Shown piece after piece: positions 44,279 to 57,432 of a stretch of 64,000 nucleotides of DNA. The position numbers and the translations under genes were made by a program. This stretch comes from Rhyacophila brunnea (Eukaryota; Arthropoda; Insecta; Trichoptera; Rhyacophilidae). The notes under the pieces were generated by a model. The model saw only the letters and a list, made by a program, of their open reading frames with translations, ran no database searches and was not told the origin of the DNA. Each line of letters opens with the position of its first letter. Within the stretch, counting starts at the first letter, position 1. The DNA lies in contig JAGYXB010000687.1 in the NCBI GenBank assembly GCA_022495005.1, positions 682,001 through 746,000 of the forward strand. The letters run 5' to 3'.

Positions 44279-47277
44279 TTTTATTATTATCTATAATTTT
44301 ATTAAAATTAATATAGATATAACTTCATTTCATTTTAACAGATAGGTCAATCAATAATATTATAAATACATAGAAACATCTTGACATTTATATTATTGTT
44401 ATTAATAATTAACATTAAGTTTATTTTAATTGAAGTTTTTTTTTAATTTTAATTAACGAAATACATACAAAAATATGTCTATCAAATGTGTAATGTCATT
44501 CGGGAATAATAACTTTGTTTCTGCTATAAAACTGTGACATGTTTTAACGATATTTACATATCAAAAATCAGGATAATAAATATTGATAGGTCTTTCTGCT
44601 ACTATTTTTGGCTAAATGGATACAATATTAGATACCATTATTAAACATGGCTTTATTTTATTATTTTATAGTTGAAGCTTTTTGTACTAATAAGTTTACG
44701 GCCCGATAAATATTTTGTAAGGTCATGGATTTTATTACCTAAATATTTCGTTCTGATAACATTTACAGTACAATAACTCAGGCTCTCAAATTTTATTTTA
44801 TCCAATACGTGTTCCAAATAAATATATAAGTTTGTCAATATTGACTTATATATTAATTAATAATAAAAAATATGATTGTACTCGTATAATAGGTACGAAT
44901 CGTTTCAATTTATAAAAATATGCAATAAAACGGATTTCATTAGAATTTAAAAATAGAACATTTTCCATGAATCATTCTTCCAATATAATTTTACACAATA
45001 GTATTAATAACTCAATATATTATTTTTTAAATACTCCAGTAACTTACAATTTAATACTGTAGTAATACCTACATTGGTTATTATTTTGGAAAAAAACTTT
45101 ATCTTAAAAGATACACTGCAATAACCATGTATTGCTATAGTTTCATCTTGCTTAAATTGTTAAAAAAAACAAATAAATATTATTTCATTAAAATAACGTA
45201 GCTTTAAGACAATGTTAAAAGATGATTTTTAAAATGGCTTTAAAAGTCTGCTATCACGTAAAATGTTAATTCATTTCATTAGTGTACGTTTTATTATTTT
45301 GGTGTTTGTCTTCTTGGTATTGAATATATAATAATATTTTAAATTACATTTTGGGTTTTACAATAATTTTGTAAGTGTTGTTACCTATATCTATTTCAAT
45401 AGCGTTCTTTTACTGTTAAAATGAAACAACTTTGTGAGTAATTTTTACAAATACAATGTATTATTAAACATTAAATAACTATACATTTTGTATCAGTTCC
45501 CTCGCCAAACAATGAAATACGTGTATCTTAACTTTTTTTAGTGCTAATTAATAAATTGACATACATTTTATTTAAATACTGCCAGTAAAACATAAGAAAA
45601 AGCACAAAACTGACCAATATTTTGTTATTGACTTTTTGAAAAAAAAAAAATTAAATTCAAATGATCGCTATATCTTTTCGCTTTCTCTGCATATCGTTTC
45701 AATTCAATTAAGGAAGGACCATTTACTCAAATACATTTTATACTTGTCGTAAATGAATTTTAGAATCAATTATTAATGTGCTTTGAATTTTTCTAAAAAT
45801 TACGATGTAATAATGTTTCTTTTAAAGATGCCGGTTTTTACTGCCAGCAATTCAACATATCGTAAATAACACTGCATATCTATGATTTCAATTATTGTTA
45901 AAGAAATATCTTGGACGCAATAATAATATTTAGAAAAAAAAAACTGTTATAAATTCATTTGAAAGGAAACCTTTCTCAAATTGAATTTTTACTTTCTAAC
46001 TGTTGTAGAAATAACATATCCAAAATAATTTGTCAATGTTAATTGCATATCTCTATTGATATTATCATTTATCAAATATAATAATATGTTTGATTTATCA
46101 TTAAAATTTAAAATGGAAAACAATAAGAGCTCAAAAATTGAGTGAAATTTTCACGTTCCTTTTAAAACATAGTAAATTTAATTCGCATAATAATTTTAGC
46201 CTTCCATAATAATACATATTTGGGCATCATTTATAGTAAAATCATAGCTCCTATACACATTACACTGTGTGTCTGAGATTAAATTATAATATTAAAATTA
46301 CAAGAAATACTGAGACAATACCTTTCTAGTGTCTATTGTGTAATTTATGTAATTTTTAAAATACTACTTTAAATTACCTGTAATTCTATTCCTAATAATA
46401 CTCTACATAATATGATAATAAATTACAATATTATATCGATGCGTATCATTTATTAATCAATTAACGAATAAAATGCACGAAAGTTATTAATGAAAGCTGG
46501 AAATATTACTTTTCAAATTACCATACATGTTTACCGCGAATCTGAAAAGGTAATATCAAATATTTTTCCTCCCGATTCAACCGGTAGGATGCCTAAATGC
46601 ATAGTTTTAAAATATGAGCAAAGTCGAAAGAAATTAATTTTATTGGCAATAAGTCAGTAGAGAATTCTCTGTTCCCCCTTCCGGTTGTATCGGACCAATA
46701 TTGTTAAAAATAAATTAAGAAAATTGAATTATTTTTAAATTAAATTAATAATGATCTGTTTTTAATAGTGACCATGTAAAGACATGCATAAATGTGTTAT
46801 AATAAAATTATTCTTCAACAAATATTAATGAGTGCACTGTTGTTATTTTGATTTACATTAAACGTTTGAATCGAGTTAATAATAAAAGTAAAAAATAATT
46901 ATGATTCAGAATAAGCAAACAGGATCAATAAAATTAGTTTCGAAAGTATGGTCATTTTGTAATCGAAGAAAGATAATATGTGTTAACAATTTTATACGAT
47001 ACCATGTAAAACGTAGAAAATTTGTAATATTTATGGTAAAATTAAATCTATAAAATAGGGAATACTTCACAAGTTAGAGTAAAATTTTTAATATCTTCTG
47101 TTGAGCCTAGATTTTGGAAAAAAATAAAGTAAAAATACGTTATGTCTGAGTATGAATACCGACGGCTCCTCAATTAATAACACACACAGTAGTGGATTTG
47201 AAGAGTACGATTTATTAAATACTTTGTAGTGTTTTGTATGAATCATTACAAACTTCATATTATTAAATTATTCTTAA

Positions 47278-47375
47278 GGTGTACGCACACATGACTGGTG
47301 GAGGTGGAGCTATGCGATGTTCATGTGAACAATAATCACCCCGGTCGATCATGTGTGCACAAGCCTGTGCGTACC
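47278..47375. repeat. Short inverted-repeat element, 98 bp
   Basis: GGTGTACGCACACATGA at the left is matched inverted by TCATGTGTGCACAAGCCTGT followed by GCGTACC at the right, with a gap. The centre is GAGGTGGAGCTATGCGATG. Probably the remains of a MITE. Confidence 0.5.
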
Positions 47376-47734
47376 GTTCGATTTTTTTTATATCTGTGAA
47401 TATTACAACCCTAATTTTTTGTAATAAAATAGTATTTAAACACAATATATTCATTTTTGACTGCCTAACATAATATAAGACAATGTTAAAGTCTGTTCCG
47501 TTTGTGAGAATATTTGTTGAATGTTTATGGATACTTACGGATTGATTATTACTCCCCGTGTTATCTACATAGTTTTGTAAACATTTGTTTTTTCGAATAT
47601 ATTTGGAGCCAGATGAAATGAATTTTTGCGACCATATTCTTTTGACGTGTTTGAAGTAGGTACTGATGATATATTATCAAAATCAGAGATAATTGAATTG
47701 ATTATTTACTATTCATATTATTCATCATAATAAT

Positions 47735-47800
47735 GCTGGACGAAGGCCTCCCTTAGCTCCCTCCAAGTTTTTCTAATTTGTCCACATACCTACATTTATT
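47735..47800 (-). mobile_element. RTE-type LINE 3' end, tiny fragment
   Basis: GCTGGACGAAGGCCTCCCTT and AGCTCCCTCCAAG, with a (TCA/TAA)n-like start, repeat the extreme 3' end seen at 6875-6960 (EAFIQQ/SW.L coding region inverted). Confidence 0.6.
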
Positions 47801-50354
47801 TACTTAAATTATTATTATAAATGTGTGCAATTTTTGAAATTCTATAAAATTCAACATTGTACATAATATGTTGAAATGTTTTGACTAAACAATCTCACAC
47901 ATATTTCAATTATTATGATATAATTTAAAAAAAAATCAAAACATAAAATCATTATTTTTTAGGATACCGTAGCAAGAATTATTATTGGTGAAAACCATTT
48001 TATTTACTTAAATAAAAAATATCATAGTTTCGTATTTTTTATATTTCGTACCTACACGTTTTATTTTTCAAATAAAAAATATGGATTTCATCAATTACGA
48101 TATTCTTATCAATAAAAACGTCTTTATAAAATCGTGATTATATTACTTATTAACTACATAATTAATTATAAATATTATGAATTTTCATTACATATAATAA
48201 ATTTTACAAATTAAGCTTATAAACGTATTATGAAATATTTTAGAAGAACTGATTACACAAACAATTTAGAACCTGCATGCGCACTGGTGAATTGTATGTC
48301 CAATACTACTGTGGTAATTTTCAGAATAAACCCATCAGACGCTTGCTGCATAAAAGTTAAAGCGGCTGCCTATTATAGAAGTGTGCAAAATTATGGCCTT
48401 TTCAATAAAAGAGAGTTTAGTACAACATTTCAATAAACGTGATATAAACATGTCAATAAAAAATATGTTATGTTTCCGTAAGGCTAAGAAGTTCATTTCA
48501 TCTGTATCTTTATGATATTGTCATGTAAAATAATAATGCTAAGCTGGTTCAAAAGTATTTTGATGAATGTTTAGGGCTGGACTAAAGAACTTATTCGCCA
48601 GTCTCGTAAGTGTAGAGCATTGTATAGACTTTAACTATTTAAGCTTTTTTAGCAATGTAATAAATAAGGAAAATATTTTAGGCAAGTTTCATCCTAGACA
48701 ATTGGTTTATGAATGCAATTAATTATATACATATAAATATTATAGAAATATTAATAAAATAAATAGTTGACAGAAATGTTAGGAAATTTTTACTTGTTTA
48801 GAGAAATATTTTACTGATTTCTACGATGGTATTATGTATTAACTTACTCTTATCTCATCATGTGTGTGTCGCTTTAAAAAAAATATTGTGATGAATGGTT
48901 TTGATGTTATATGAAATGCAAATTAACGATTAAATAAAACTCTTTTAGCGGTTGTTAAAAACTGCTATAGCAAAATATTTGGTTTTATTTTAAATATGCA
49001 TGCTTTCCCAACTAAACATTCTACATAAAAAAAACAATGAATACTTCATAAACCATGATAGGCATAAGACATGCAATGCAACGTTCACTAAAAAGTCAAA
49101 TTGAAAAGGAGTGGACCACCGCCATCTTTAAATTAATAAAGCCTGAGCATAACTTTATGCACAAGCAATGAGTGGTCCACTTTCCAGCTGTCAAAATCAG
49201 ATCCCAGATTGCTTGACATATTGATTCGCCCTTTCTTGTTTCAAATTGAATTGTAAAAAATTCTCACATCAAATATATTAACTATCAGTGTTATTAATAA
49301 ATAATATACATTCCTGTTATTCATCAGCTGACAAAGTCAGACTAGTCCTTCACACAAAAACCGGTGGTAATATCGATTTCCAAAAAACATGTAGCATTGA
49401 GCAATGCATTACATTTGTAGAAGGTGTGTTAATGATAGTGATCATGTATCAGGTCATCCACCGACAACAACGGGAGGGGCGAGAAAAGTAGGACCAGTCG
49501 TTTTGATTGTATCGGCTTTCTACTTGAGTCGGCAATGGGTGGACACATAGTTTTAAGAATAAGATAATTTTTCACCCAAATCATTGCAGGCAGGTATTTC
49601 CTACAAAATAACTTCACTATCTGGAAAAGTCCACCAATTTTTGGCAATTAAGGGAACCACCCACCTTAAATTGAACTTATAAAAAAATGGTGAGCGTCAA
49701 ACAGGGTACTTATGTAAAATTGCTTACTAAACAACTCAACTGGAAATGAACTAGATACATACATACTTCAAACAGATCATCCAATGCTAGGTACGTACAC
49801 AAGAGGTGGCAAACATTCAAATAGTATAACTGGAAATCTCCGGATCGACGAATTAGTTGAGTTCTGAGGATTGTAATCAGCTTGGAGATACCTAATTTTT
49901 AATCTAGTTGCGGAGAAATCCAGACCTAATATTATGGTAAAATAATATTATTCTTACTGAAAGTTTCATTAAAAAAAATTATACTAAGATGGGGTTTAAT
50001 GTGATCAAAATAATTATATTTATTTACATTATTACCTGCAGGGGTAAATTTTTTTTATAATAGAGTGTATAATTATTAGTGGCGTTATAGCTCTAGCTGG
50101 AACCTGATTGACTCCAACATCGTTATCTCCTCTCGTATACATTGGAACAACAGCTGGATAATTCAATAGTCTGGATTGTCTTTTCCATTAGGTTGTAGTT
50201 TGACAGCACATCGGCATCCTTCAGGCGTTATGAACATCGGGCACTTCGGCGATGATCCACTTTTGATTTTTTCGTTAAGTGTCAAACGGAGTCAACAGTT
50301 TTTTTTTGACTGCCGCTCTAAACTAATCGCAATAATTGCCATTAACAGTCAAAT

Positions 50355-50405
50355 CACACTCCAGTGCGTGGCGACGTCATTCTTAACTGACTGCTTCTGA
50401 GACAA
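50355..50405 (+). repeat. Short dispersed repeat, partial member
   Basis: GTGCGTGGCGACGTCATTCT and TTCTGAGACA match the members at 35865-35945 and 61450-61560. The rest of 50040-50400 is moderately GC-rich but unrecognised. Confidence 0.4.
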
Positions 50406-50909
50406 ATAAACTTACTTGTGTCTAATGAGACAACTGATTAACACCGGGTGTGGTGTGTGGAAAGTTGGATTTATTTTATCTAAGTATAATAATGTAAAAG
50501 AGAAGTTTTCGAAATTCATTATGAAAATAGGTACTTCTCCTAGAAAATTTCGACTCGTATTTATTTTTACTACCCGCCCACTATCTTAATACAGCCCTGT
50601 TTCTAGTAAAGTGTGACAAAAGGTTGTGAAAATTAACACATATTACCGTTTTTTAAGTCTCCGCATAACATAATATCAAAATACGTACCTACAAAATACA
50701 TAATATTAATTTTCATGCATCCTTTTTATTTTCAATATTATAATCATCAAAAGCTTTGATGCTGTATGTATCTGTCTCTGTCATTCAATATCCATTAACG
50801 GATGCTTTGTCTTTGTCTGTCCTTGATTTTATGCTTAATGCATGTTTAATTTGTAATGCACCGTCATAACACAAAGCTAGCACCGTACAAAAGCTCTTGT
50901 ATAATACGG

Positions 50910-51180
50910 CTTATTTGTGCAGTTTGTCGTCTACGGTTTGTTGTATTTGACGTGTCCACGCGTGATGATTTGGCCTTCGCGCGAACACGAGCGGTCCAGC
51001 GAGCGTCCCTCGAAAAAATCTGTTCAGTGTTTACTTACAAGCCGTGCGCGGCGCATGCGTGTGCCAGCGCTCATTTTTACTTCCGCCCCACGTGCTTCGT
51101 GCCGAATAATTCGAATTACGAACGACAACGCTTTGATATTTTCCCGCGCTTCCGGTTGCGCAACGAACGAATTTCCATAT
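50910..51180 (+). promoter_or_regulatory. CpG-rich promoter region of the second gene
   Basis: About 270 bp with dense CpG in AT-rich surroundings (ACGCGTGATG, CGCGCGAACACGAGCGG, CGTGCGCGGCGCATGCG, CCCGCGCTTCCGG). It lies 420-690 bp upstream of the signal-peptide exon. Insect initiator-like TCAGT strings occur at about 51023, 51372 and 51438; the last two fit an AT-rich 5' leader up to the ATG at 51601. The overlapping open frames here follow from base composition and lack coding features. CpG-rich blocks of this kind mark promoters in several Lepidoptera; transcription itself cannot be seen. Confidence 0.5.
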
Positions 51181-51600
51181 AAACCCAAAACTGTTTCGAA
51201 AAATATAATATTAAATAGGTACTTCGGAATTAATACTTACCGCTTACACTGCTCATGTCATAAGTATTTAATATTCCAGTGGTTTTTATAGAGCAAAAAA
51301 AAAACAATCGTACCTATGTATCCGTATCCTTGTAGTACTCTTAACACACCCATATTCAATATTAATAATTCTCAGTGTAACGAAATTAAATTAAGTGACG
51401 TGTTTTCCATTAAAAATCATTAATATAACAGAATGACTTCAGTGTAAAACAAAGTGTTTTTTTTTTTAAATCGTGTTAAAATGTGTTTAAAAATGCAACT
51501 GTGTGACAAAAATTTTCTTTTATACGGTGTTAATAATAAAATTGGTGGATTATAATAGTTTTACAGTATAATTATTTAGTAGTTCTTTCGTATAGTTAAA

Positions 51601-51697
51601 ATGGCGAAATTAAGCTTTGTGTTATTATATTATACTGTGCTTTTTCTATGTATATCTGGCACTTGGGGAGCAATGAGGCACAAACACAACAGACAAT
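51601..51697 (+). CDS. First coding exon of a secreted or membrane protein (signal peptide)
   Basis: ATG in good context (GTTAAAATGGCG) opens 32 codons: MAKLSFVLLYYTVLFLCISG, then TWGAMRHKHNRQ. A positively charged residue, a hydrophobic core of about 15 residues and small residues before the expected cleavage (SGTWGA) make a textbook signal peptide. A consensus donor CAGACAAT|GTAAGT follows, leaving one base of a codon. A CpG-rich block and AT-rich leader lie upstream. A second exon was not recognised in the following 12.3 kb, so the first intron probably runs past the window. The gene is unidentified; it starts about 7 kb beyond the CUB/LDLa gene on the same strand. Confidence 0.75.
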
Positions 51698-52794
51698 GTA
51701 AGTGATTAATATTTTTATTTGGTTACATTATAATATAAATATTTGTCTTGGTTTATATAACACAGCATGAACTGAGAAAACATAAATTATGGAAATGTGT
51801 CGAAGAGAGCGAGACAGGTAGAAGATGTATTAAAAGTAAGTAAGGTGAGAAAACACATACGTCGATGTAAATTCTAAATTTGAAAGATTAATTATAAAAA
51901 TCGTATTTTTTTGTCTTTTTGATTGTTGATTTTTTTTATATACAGGTAGGTAGTAATACTTTAGATTCTATCCATAAAGACGTATCATGATCACACAATA
52001 TTATTGATTACCATACAAAATTACTTTAGCAATACTTTTCTCTGTTTTATTATTGTGGTAGAAACATTGAAATGCTGGCCAATTGTGGTAAAAACCAAAA
52101 CAGCTGTCGTCCTTTAATATTCTGTTGTTTTCGGTTAAAATTAGTAAGGTTGAAAATACTTGGAAGCGGTGAATCTTGTGGTTAAAATACTTTTACACAT
52201 TTTGGTGAAATACGTGTAAAAAGATAGGGCGGGTATCTATCTACCCAGAAGATTTTCAAATTCCTATAATATCTTTACCCTTCGAAGAATATGAATATAC
52301 GAGGTTAACATACTTACACAGAATACTATAATAACTAATTATTTTGTATTCCCTCGGGATAGGTATTTCTTAGACTTTTAAAAGCTACCTTTCAACTTCA
52401 ACTGCTCTGTTACTAATAATAAAACGAATAGTGTCTGTACATCGTATCTTCGGGAATAACCCTTTATTTTTTCTTAAAAATAAAATGAACTGTAAAAAAT
52501 TGATAATTTAAAAAGATTTTAGTTACTTACTCATTTATAATAACGTGTCTATATTATTATAAAATTATTCTCCATCTCTTATCTTGAAAAATAATATCCA
52601 CAACCCCTTTTTGAGTTTTAAAAATGAATGAAAGTATCAAGAATAAGTACGCCTATTAAGTGTTTAGGTAAATATATAAATAAATATATGTTTTAAAGAA
52701 TCAGAACCGAACCTGAAATCTGGTGCAACATTTTGGTAGTATACCGAGTTGTTCTTTTTCTCAAAATAAAATGTCCCTTTCGAGCTATGTGCGG

Positions 52795-53149
52795 AGGTCA
52801 ATGACATTAATAATATGGACGAATCATCTGGAAAAAAATGACACTCACTTTATTTTCGGGTCTGCCGAATGGCATAATCTGTTCTAACGCCATTACAATA
52901 AAGGTGATATTGCTATACATTCCTGATGCTTTTTGCCGAATGGTTCGGTTCGAACGGGTTCACTCAAATGAACATTGACATTAGAAACACGGCTCTAACG
53001 CCATTACAATAAAGGTCATATTGCTATAAATTCTCGATGCGTGATATCGTATACTGGAAATTGCGAAACGTCTACCTATACATGCGAATGCCCGAATTTA
53101 CTTGCTAGCTGCTGTATTGAGTGCGTCGTCCATTAATAATGTCATTGGC
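52795..53149. mobile_element. MITE with internal direct repeat
   Basis: The left end GGTCAATGACATTAATAATA followed by TGGACGA is matched inverted by the right end GTCGTCCATTAATAATGTCA followed by TTGGCGG. Inside, CTAACGCCATTACAATAAAG followed by GT(G/C)ATATTGCTATA occurs twice, 112 bp apart (52887 and 52999). No coding frame, no clear target duplication. Confidence 0.65.
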
Positions 53150-53815
53150 GGGGAGGTATATTGAATAATGTGTTATGTGAATACTAACAAAATCACATCG
53201 AAATAATATTCAACGTTCTACTGTCGAGACGGGTTTAGATGTGCGACCCAGCTTATGCGTAGCCGTCTTGATATTATACACTCTGCAGTAGGTATCTACC
53301 TATCGACGTACATAATTATGGACTATGATTATATTATATTGTTTATATTATTATACATATACACGATATAACGGATATTGTACAGTAGCAGACAATAATG
53401 AGGGGTATTCATTCATAAAGTAAAAATAATTTATTATAAGTATTATTATTTAAACGAATCAAATGCTGTTTCAGAGATAAGTAAGCTTCAAGTTAACCAT
53501 GATTTAGTTTCATGTTATCCATTTCGTATGTAAATAATAAACATGTAAACAATAAAAAGTTCGAACGGAATCACCAAGTAACATCGTAAATTATTGGTAA
53601 GAAATGACATTTTAAAAACTTCAGGTGCGAAATATTTATTTTACTCTGCTTGGCAAGCTTTAAATAATTTAATTCTTAAATGCCAGTTTTCTGTTCCGCC
53701 GATTAATCGAGAGGATTTGAAATAAATCACATTCGAGGTGTTATGTCAGTGGCGGAGTTAATTTTAATAATATGTACATTACATATTTGTTTTGATTTAT
53801 ATATCTGCCTGTCAG

Positions 53816-54394
53816 CAGCGAGGGTGGAGGTAGGCTGCTAAGATTCAACATAAATTGTGCACACTAAACTTTGTCAGCGATACTTATTTGTTTTCACTTA
53901 ACTAAGAACAAAATTTGCAGTAAGTTTTTAAAATTCATTTAAGCCCTACCTAAACCAAACCACGATAGTTGAGGTATGTTATGAGCGATCCGACAAACAT
54001 AGTGCACACTTTTTCAGTCATACTTATTTGTTTTCGTTGAATTAATAATAATAAAACTACATAATATGGTCTTGGTTAGTTTTTAAACATCATTATGCCC
54101 TACCTAACCAAACCATAATTAATAAAAATATTCTTCTAAGTATCTAAAATGATGTATGTAATATAATAGCATAATTTTAGATATTTTTATAGATAAACGA
54201 ATATTTTTTGACTATTAATTGTCTACTAAGGCTTGGATTAGGCAGGTTTAAATGAATTTTAAAAACCAACAAACACTATCTACAGCTACACATTGTCTTT
54301 GTTCAATGAAAACAAATACGTTTGACTGACAAAATTTAGTGTGCACTGTTTATGTCGGATCTTAACAGCCTACCTCTACCCTTTGCCACCGCTG
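53816..54394. mobile_element. TIR element, 579 bp, hAT-like
   Basis: The left end CAGCGAGGGTGGAGGTAGGC followed by TGCTAAGATTC pairs inverted with the right end GATCTTAACAGCCTACCTCT followed by ACCCTTTGCCACCGCTG. The inner GTGCACACTAAACTTTGTCA also pairs with TGACAAAATTTAGTGTGCAC. Flanks CCTGTCAG and TCTGTCTG fit a decayed 8-bp duplication. A partial relative lies at 29975-30352. Confidence 0.75.
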
Positions 54395-56999
54395 TCTGTC
54401 TGTAACGCATGAGAAAAAAACAATTTATAAATGTGCAGGAGAGGGCAAGACAGGGAGAAGACGTATTGAAAGGGATAAGGTGAGAGAACATTAACACGCA
54501 ATCGCAAAGTGTAAATTTATAAAACTAAACGCAGTACTAGCATATTGAGTAGGAAGGTATATAGAAAGTATAGAAACGTTATTATAATTCATTTTTGATA
54601 AGTATATGTATTGATAGAAAGGTATAAAGAATGTGGGATAGAAAACACAATTTTTAAAATGATATTATTAAGTATATAAGAATATGTATGCTCGATTTAA
54701 ATCGAAACGATTTCGGGTGTCAATACATCGAAGTGAAAATATTAAAAAATCAATAAACAAAATATTGACATATCATGACACTGCCACCTGGATTTTTTTC
54801 TAGTACGTACTTAATATTCATTAAATTTAGTACAACATAATATTATGATTAAATATTGATTCCTTCAAAACTGATTACTTATACGAGTATTATTTTTTTC
54901 TTTGTTTAATTTTAAACGTGAAACCGTGTAGGTTAGCACCTGATTCTTGATCGGTTGATGGAAAAAATTCGAATTCAACGGGCGGGTCAAATTTACATGA
55001 TGCTTTAATCAATACGGAAGTGCGTTTATTTCGGGCTTACCTCCGTTATCGATGGCTATGCGGTTTATCTCGGGTCCAGAATCTCTGATAAAGATGGATA
55101 CCAGGCTGACATCAAACGAAGAATGTCAATAGAAAAAGTAACGCTACTTATATCTAAACTAGAACCAATTTGGAAAACTGAAAACATTACCAAAGCACTC
55201 AAATTAAATTAAATTAACAGGTGTAGTTGGAGGGCGCCAAGGCGGTGTTAGGGATGCGAATCAGGATTCAGAGGGCGGCTAAAGTCCGTAAAAATATTTT
55301 AATATACCTATTATGTTATTCAATTAAAAACGAAAAAACGCCTGCGGCGCAATAATCTTCCATGTCATTCAAAATTCTTTTATAAATTGAGCTTTCCCAC
55401 TTCATCGATTTATATTTATCGATTTAAGACGCTTTACATCATAATTCATAATTTTATAATATTTAATAGGTAGGACTATTTAGATCATGGCACAATCATC
55501 CTCCAGTCATATCTATCCCGAGCCCTCTCTCTCTTTCTTCGTATCTCTCTACAGGTTGTCAGCATATCTCCTCTGGTCAAGACTTAGGGGACGAGTGCCT
55601 ACATCGGTTAATTTATAAAAATTTTGGAGAGTTCTAGATATATCGCATCTAATAACGTGATCGCCCAATCTGAATCTTCGCGCCCTCAGGTGGTTACTTC
55701 AAGTCATAATTTTCTGACATGTTTTACGACATTTTACGTCATATTCTATTGTTTATTATTTTAGGCAGAGTGAGACGTACGCCTCTGCGATAATCTGAAA
55801 TATTCACGATTGGAGCTTTCGATATTCACAGAAAACCAAAGAAAGTAACTTAGTAAGCACCTACAAAGTGTTTCGCGGAATAATTTATCTCTCCAGGTAG
55901 ATTTAACACACCTCATAAAGTGTGTTTATAACAGATAATAAAAACATTGCTCGGGGGCGACTTCGGTGTACCTACGTTATCTCATTCGTTTACCAACAAC
56001 TGGTGGCAGCTTTACCTACCACAGGCAAATTTTTGCGAAAATTAATTACGCTACCGTGTTAACCCTGCGATTATTATTCAATAACAACTTCCAGGTAACA
56101 TTTTATCAATTAAAATTTACCACAGCATGTGTTTAACTTCAGTTAAAAAAAAACAGATAAAATTAACTGTGTTTGTTTGGTATGTACTGTATTTCTTTTT
56201 TTATTTGCAAAGCATTCGTATTATAGTGAATTTTGATATTTAGAAAGAATATAATGCCATTAAGTACAGAGAGTACAGTATAGGTAGTAGAGTACGATTG
56301 TAATTTATAATTGGTTTTAAATAGTCATTAAAAAATATTTTTCATAAATAATAATTCTCAGATAACCTTATAATCAGGGAACACAAAATTAATGGGAACT
56401 GGATTACCCTACTTACTGGGTGTGTGGTATAACAGACTAAATATCTTGAGTGTGGAATAATATTATTGACATGTGTTAAAGAATATGCTATTTTCAACAG
56501 TTAATAATATTATGAACTTTAGGTAACGTCCTTTCAATCTTTGGGAACAGTCGGCGAGATTTTTTTTTACTCAGGTTATTTGGCGGCCAGGCCATAAACT
56601 ACCCTGCTTCAGAACTTTGGTCCATGGCGATGGCTTTTACATTTATATTTATTATTCTGTTATATGCTTGCAATTGAAAGAACACTGTTATAAGATGTGT
56701 GTTTATTAAACACATTCATTTAATTATTACTTACATTATTATCATTTTATAGTTATATCTTTAAAATTAATGTTTGTTCTTTAATAAGACGTTATTTTGA
56801 ATTTGTTAGAAAGCTTTTAATAATTCATGGCTTAAATTTTTTAATGTTCAATGTACCTACTTATCTTTGAACAAAATAAACAGTTTTATGTATTAATTAA
56901 TACCTTGAAATCTTTACCGAATTGTGGTTTAGTGTGGTTACAATACCGATAGTTTTAGATGGATAGGTAATAGTATTCATTTGTAAATTTAATGTAAAT

Positions 57000-57200
57000 G
57001 ATAAATGACGACCAGCGTGATCCATCAGCTGGGATCGATTTATTTCTGGATGAAGGCCTCTCGTGGCTACTTCCACTCTTCTCAGGTCCTCTTTCTTCAC
57101 AACCACGTCAACTTAATCTTTATAAATCCTATGGGATTTACACCGGTAGTCATTTAGTACTCCTTGGACACCGTTATATAACTGAATTTGTCCAGCGGTT
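57000..57200 (-). mobile_element. RTE-type LINE fragment, decayed
   Basis: CTGGATGAAGGCCTCTCGTG repeats the 3' coding end of the RTE tail at 6905-6925, and TTGTCCAGCGG near 57190 repeats TTTGTCCAGCGCCCATTC near 7067. Spacing is altered and the frame is lost. Confidence 0.55.
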
Positions 57201-57360
57201 GTCAGATGTAGTGTTGTCATCGAAATTATTACAAGCATCACTATATCCGTGGAAGTTTGTCGTAACAGATTTTGTTTTTACGAGAAATGCACGTCAGTCA
57301 CTTGCTCAACCTATTAGGTCAATACTATGACTCATACACAAATTGAAAAACAATATGTGA

Positions 57361-57420
57361 ACTTGCCAGACCCAGGATTCGCACCTGGGACCTATGTCGC
57401 TATAGTCTGGCGCTATACGT
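57361..57420 (-). repeat. tRNA-like SINE head
   Basis: On the minus strand: TATAGCGCCAGACTATAGCG and GGTCCCAGGTGCGAATCCTG followed by GGTCTGGCAAG, resembling A and B boxes of a tRNA-derived SINE. It does not fold into an intact tRNA. It lies directly left of the fold-back at 57433. Confidence 0.45.
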
Positions 57421-57432
57421 GTGTATTTATTT

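Larger units (their letters stand above)
44279..50850. other. AT-rich 3' flank / intergenic region between the two genes
   Basis: Very AT-rich, with several AATAAA signals at its start, so the first part may be 3' UTR. It holds a short inverted-repeat element (47278-47375), an RTE-type LINE end (47735-47800) and a partial short repeat (50355-50405). The hairpin-like pair AGTGGACCAC / AGTGGTCCAC lies near 49110 and 49170. No exon, tRNA or long open frame with coding character was found. Confidence 0.6.

Noticed and set aside
48230..48436. Open frame of 68 codons in the AT-rich intergenic region
   Set aside because: No family motif, poor codon context, no neighbouring exons.
49105..49185. Inverted AGTGGACCAC / AGTGGTCCAC pair
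   Set aside because: Only ten bases per arm; too short to call an element.
50856..51291. Two overlapping plus-strand frames (108 and 124 codons)
   Set aside because: They lie in the CpG-rich promoter-like block, overlap in different frames, and show no domain, signal peptide or splice structure.
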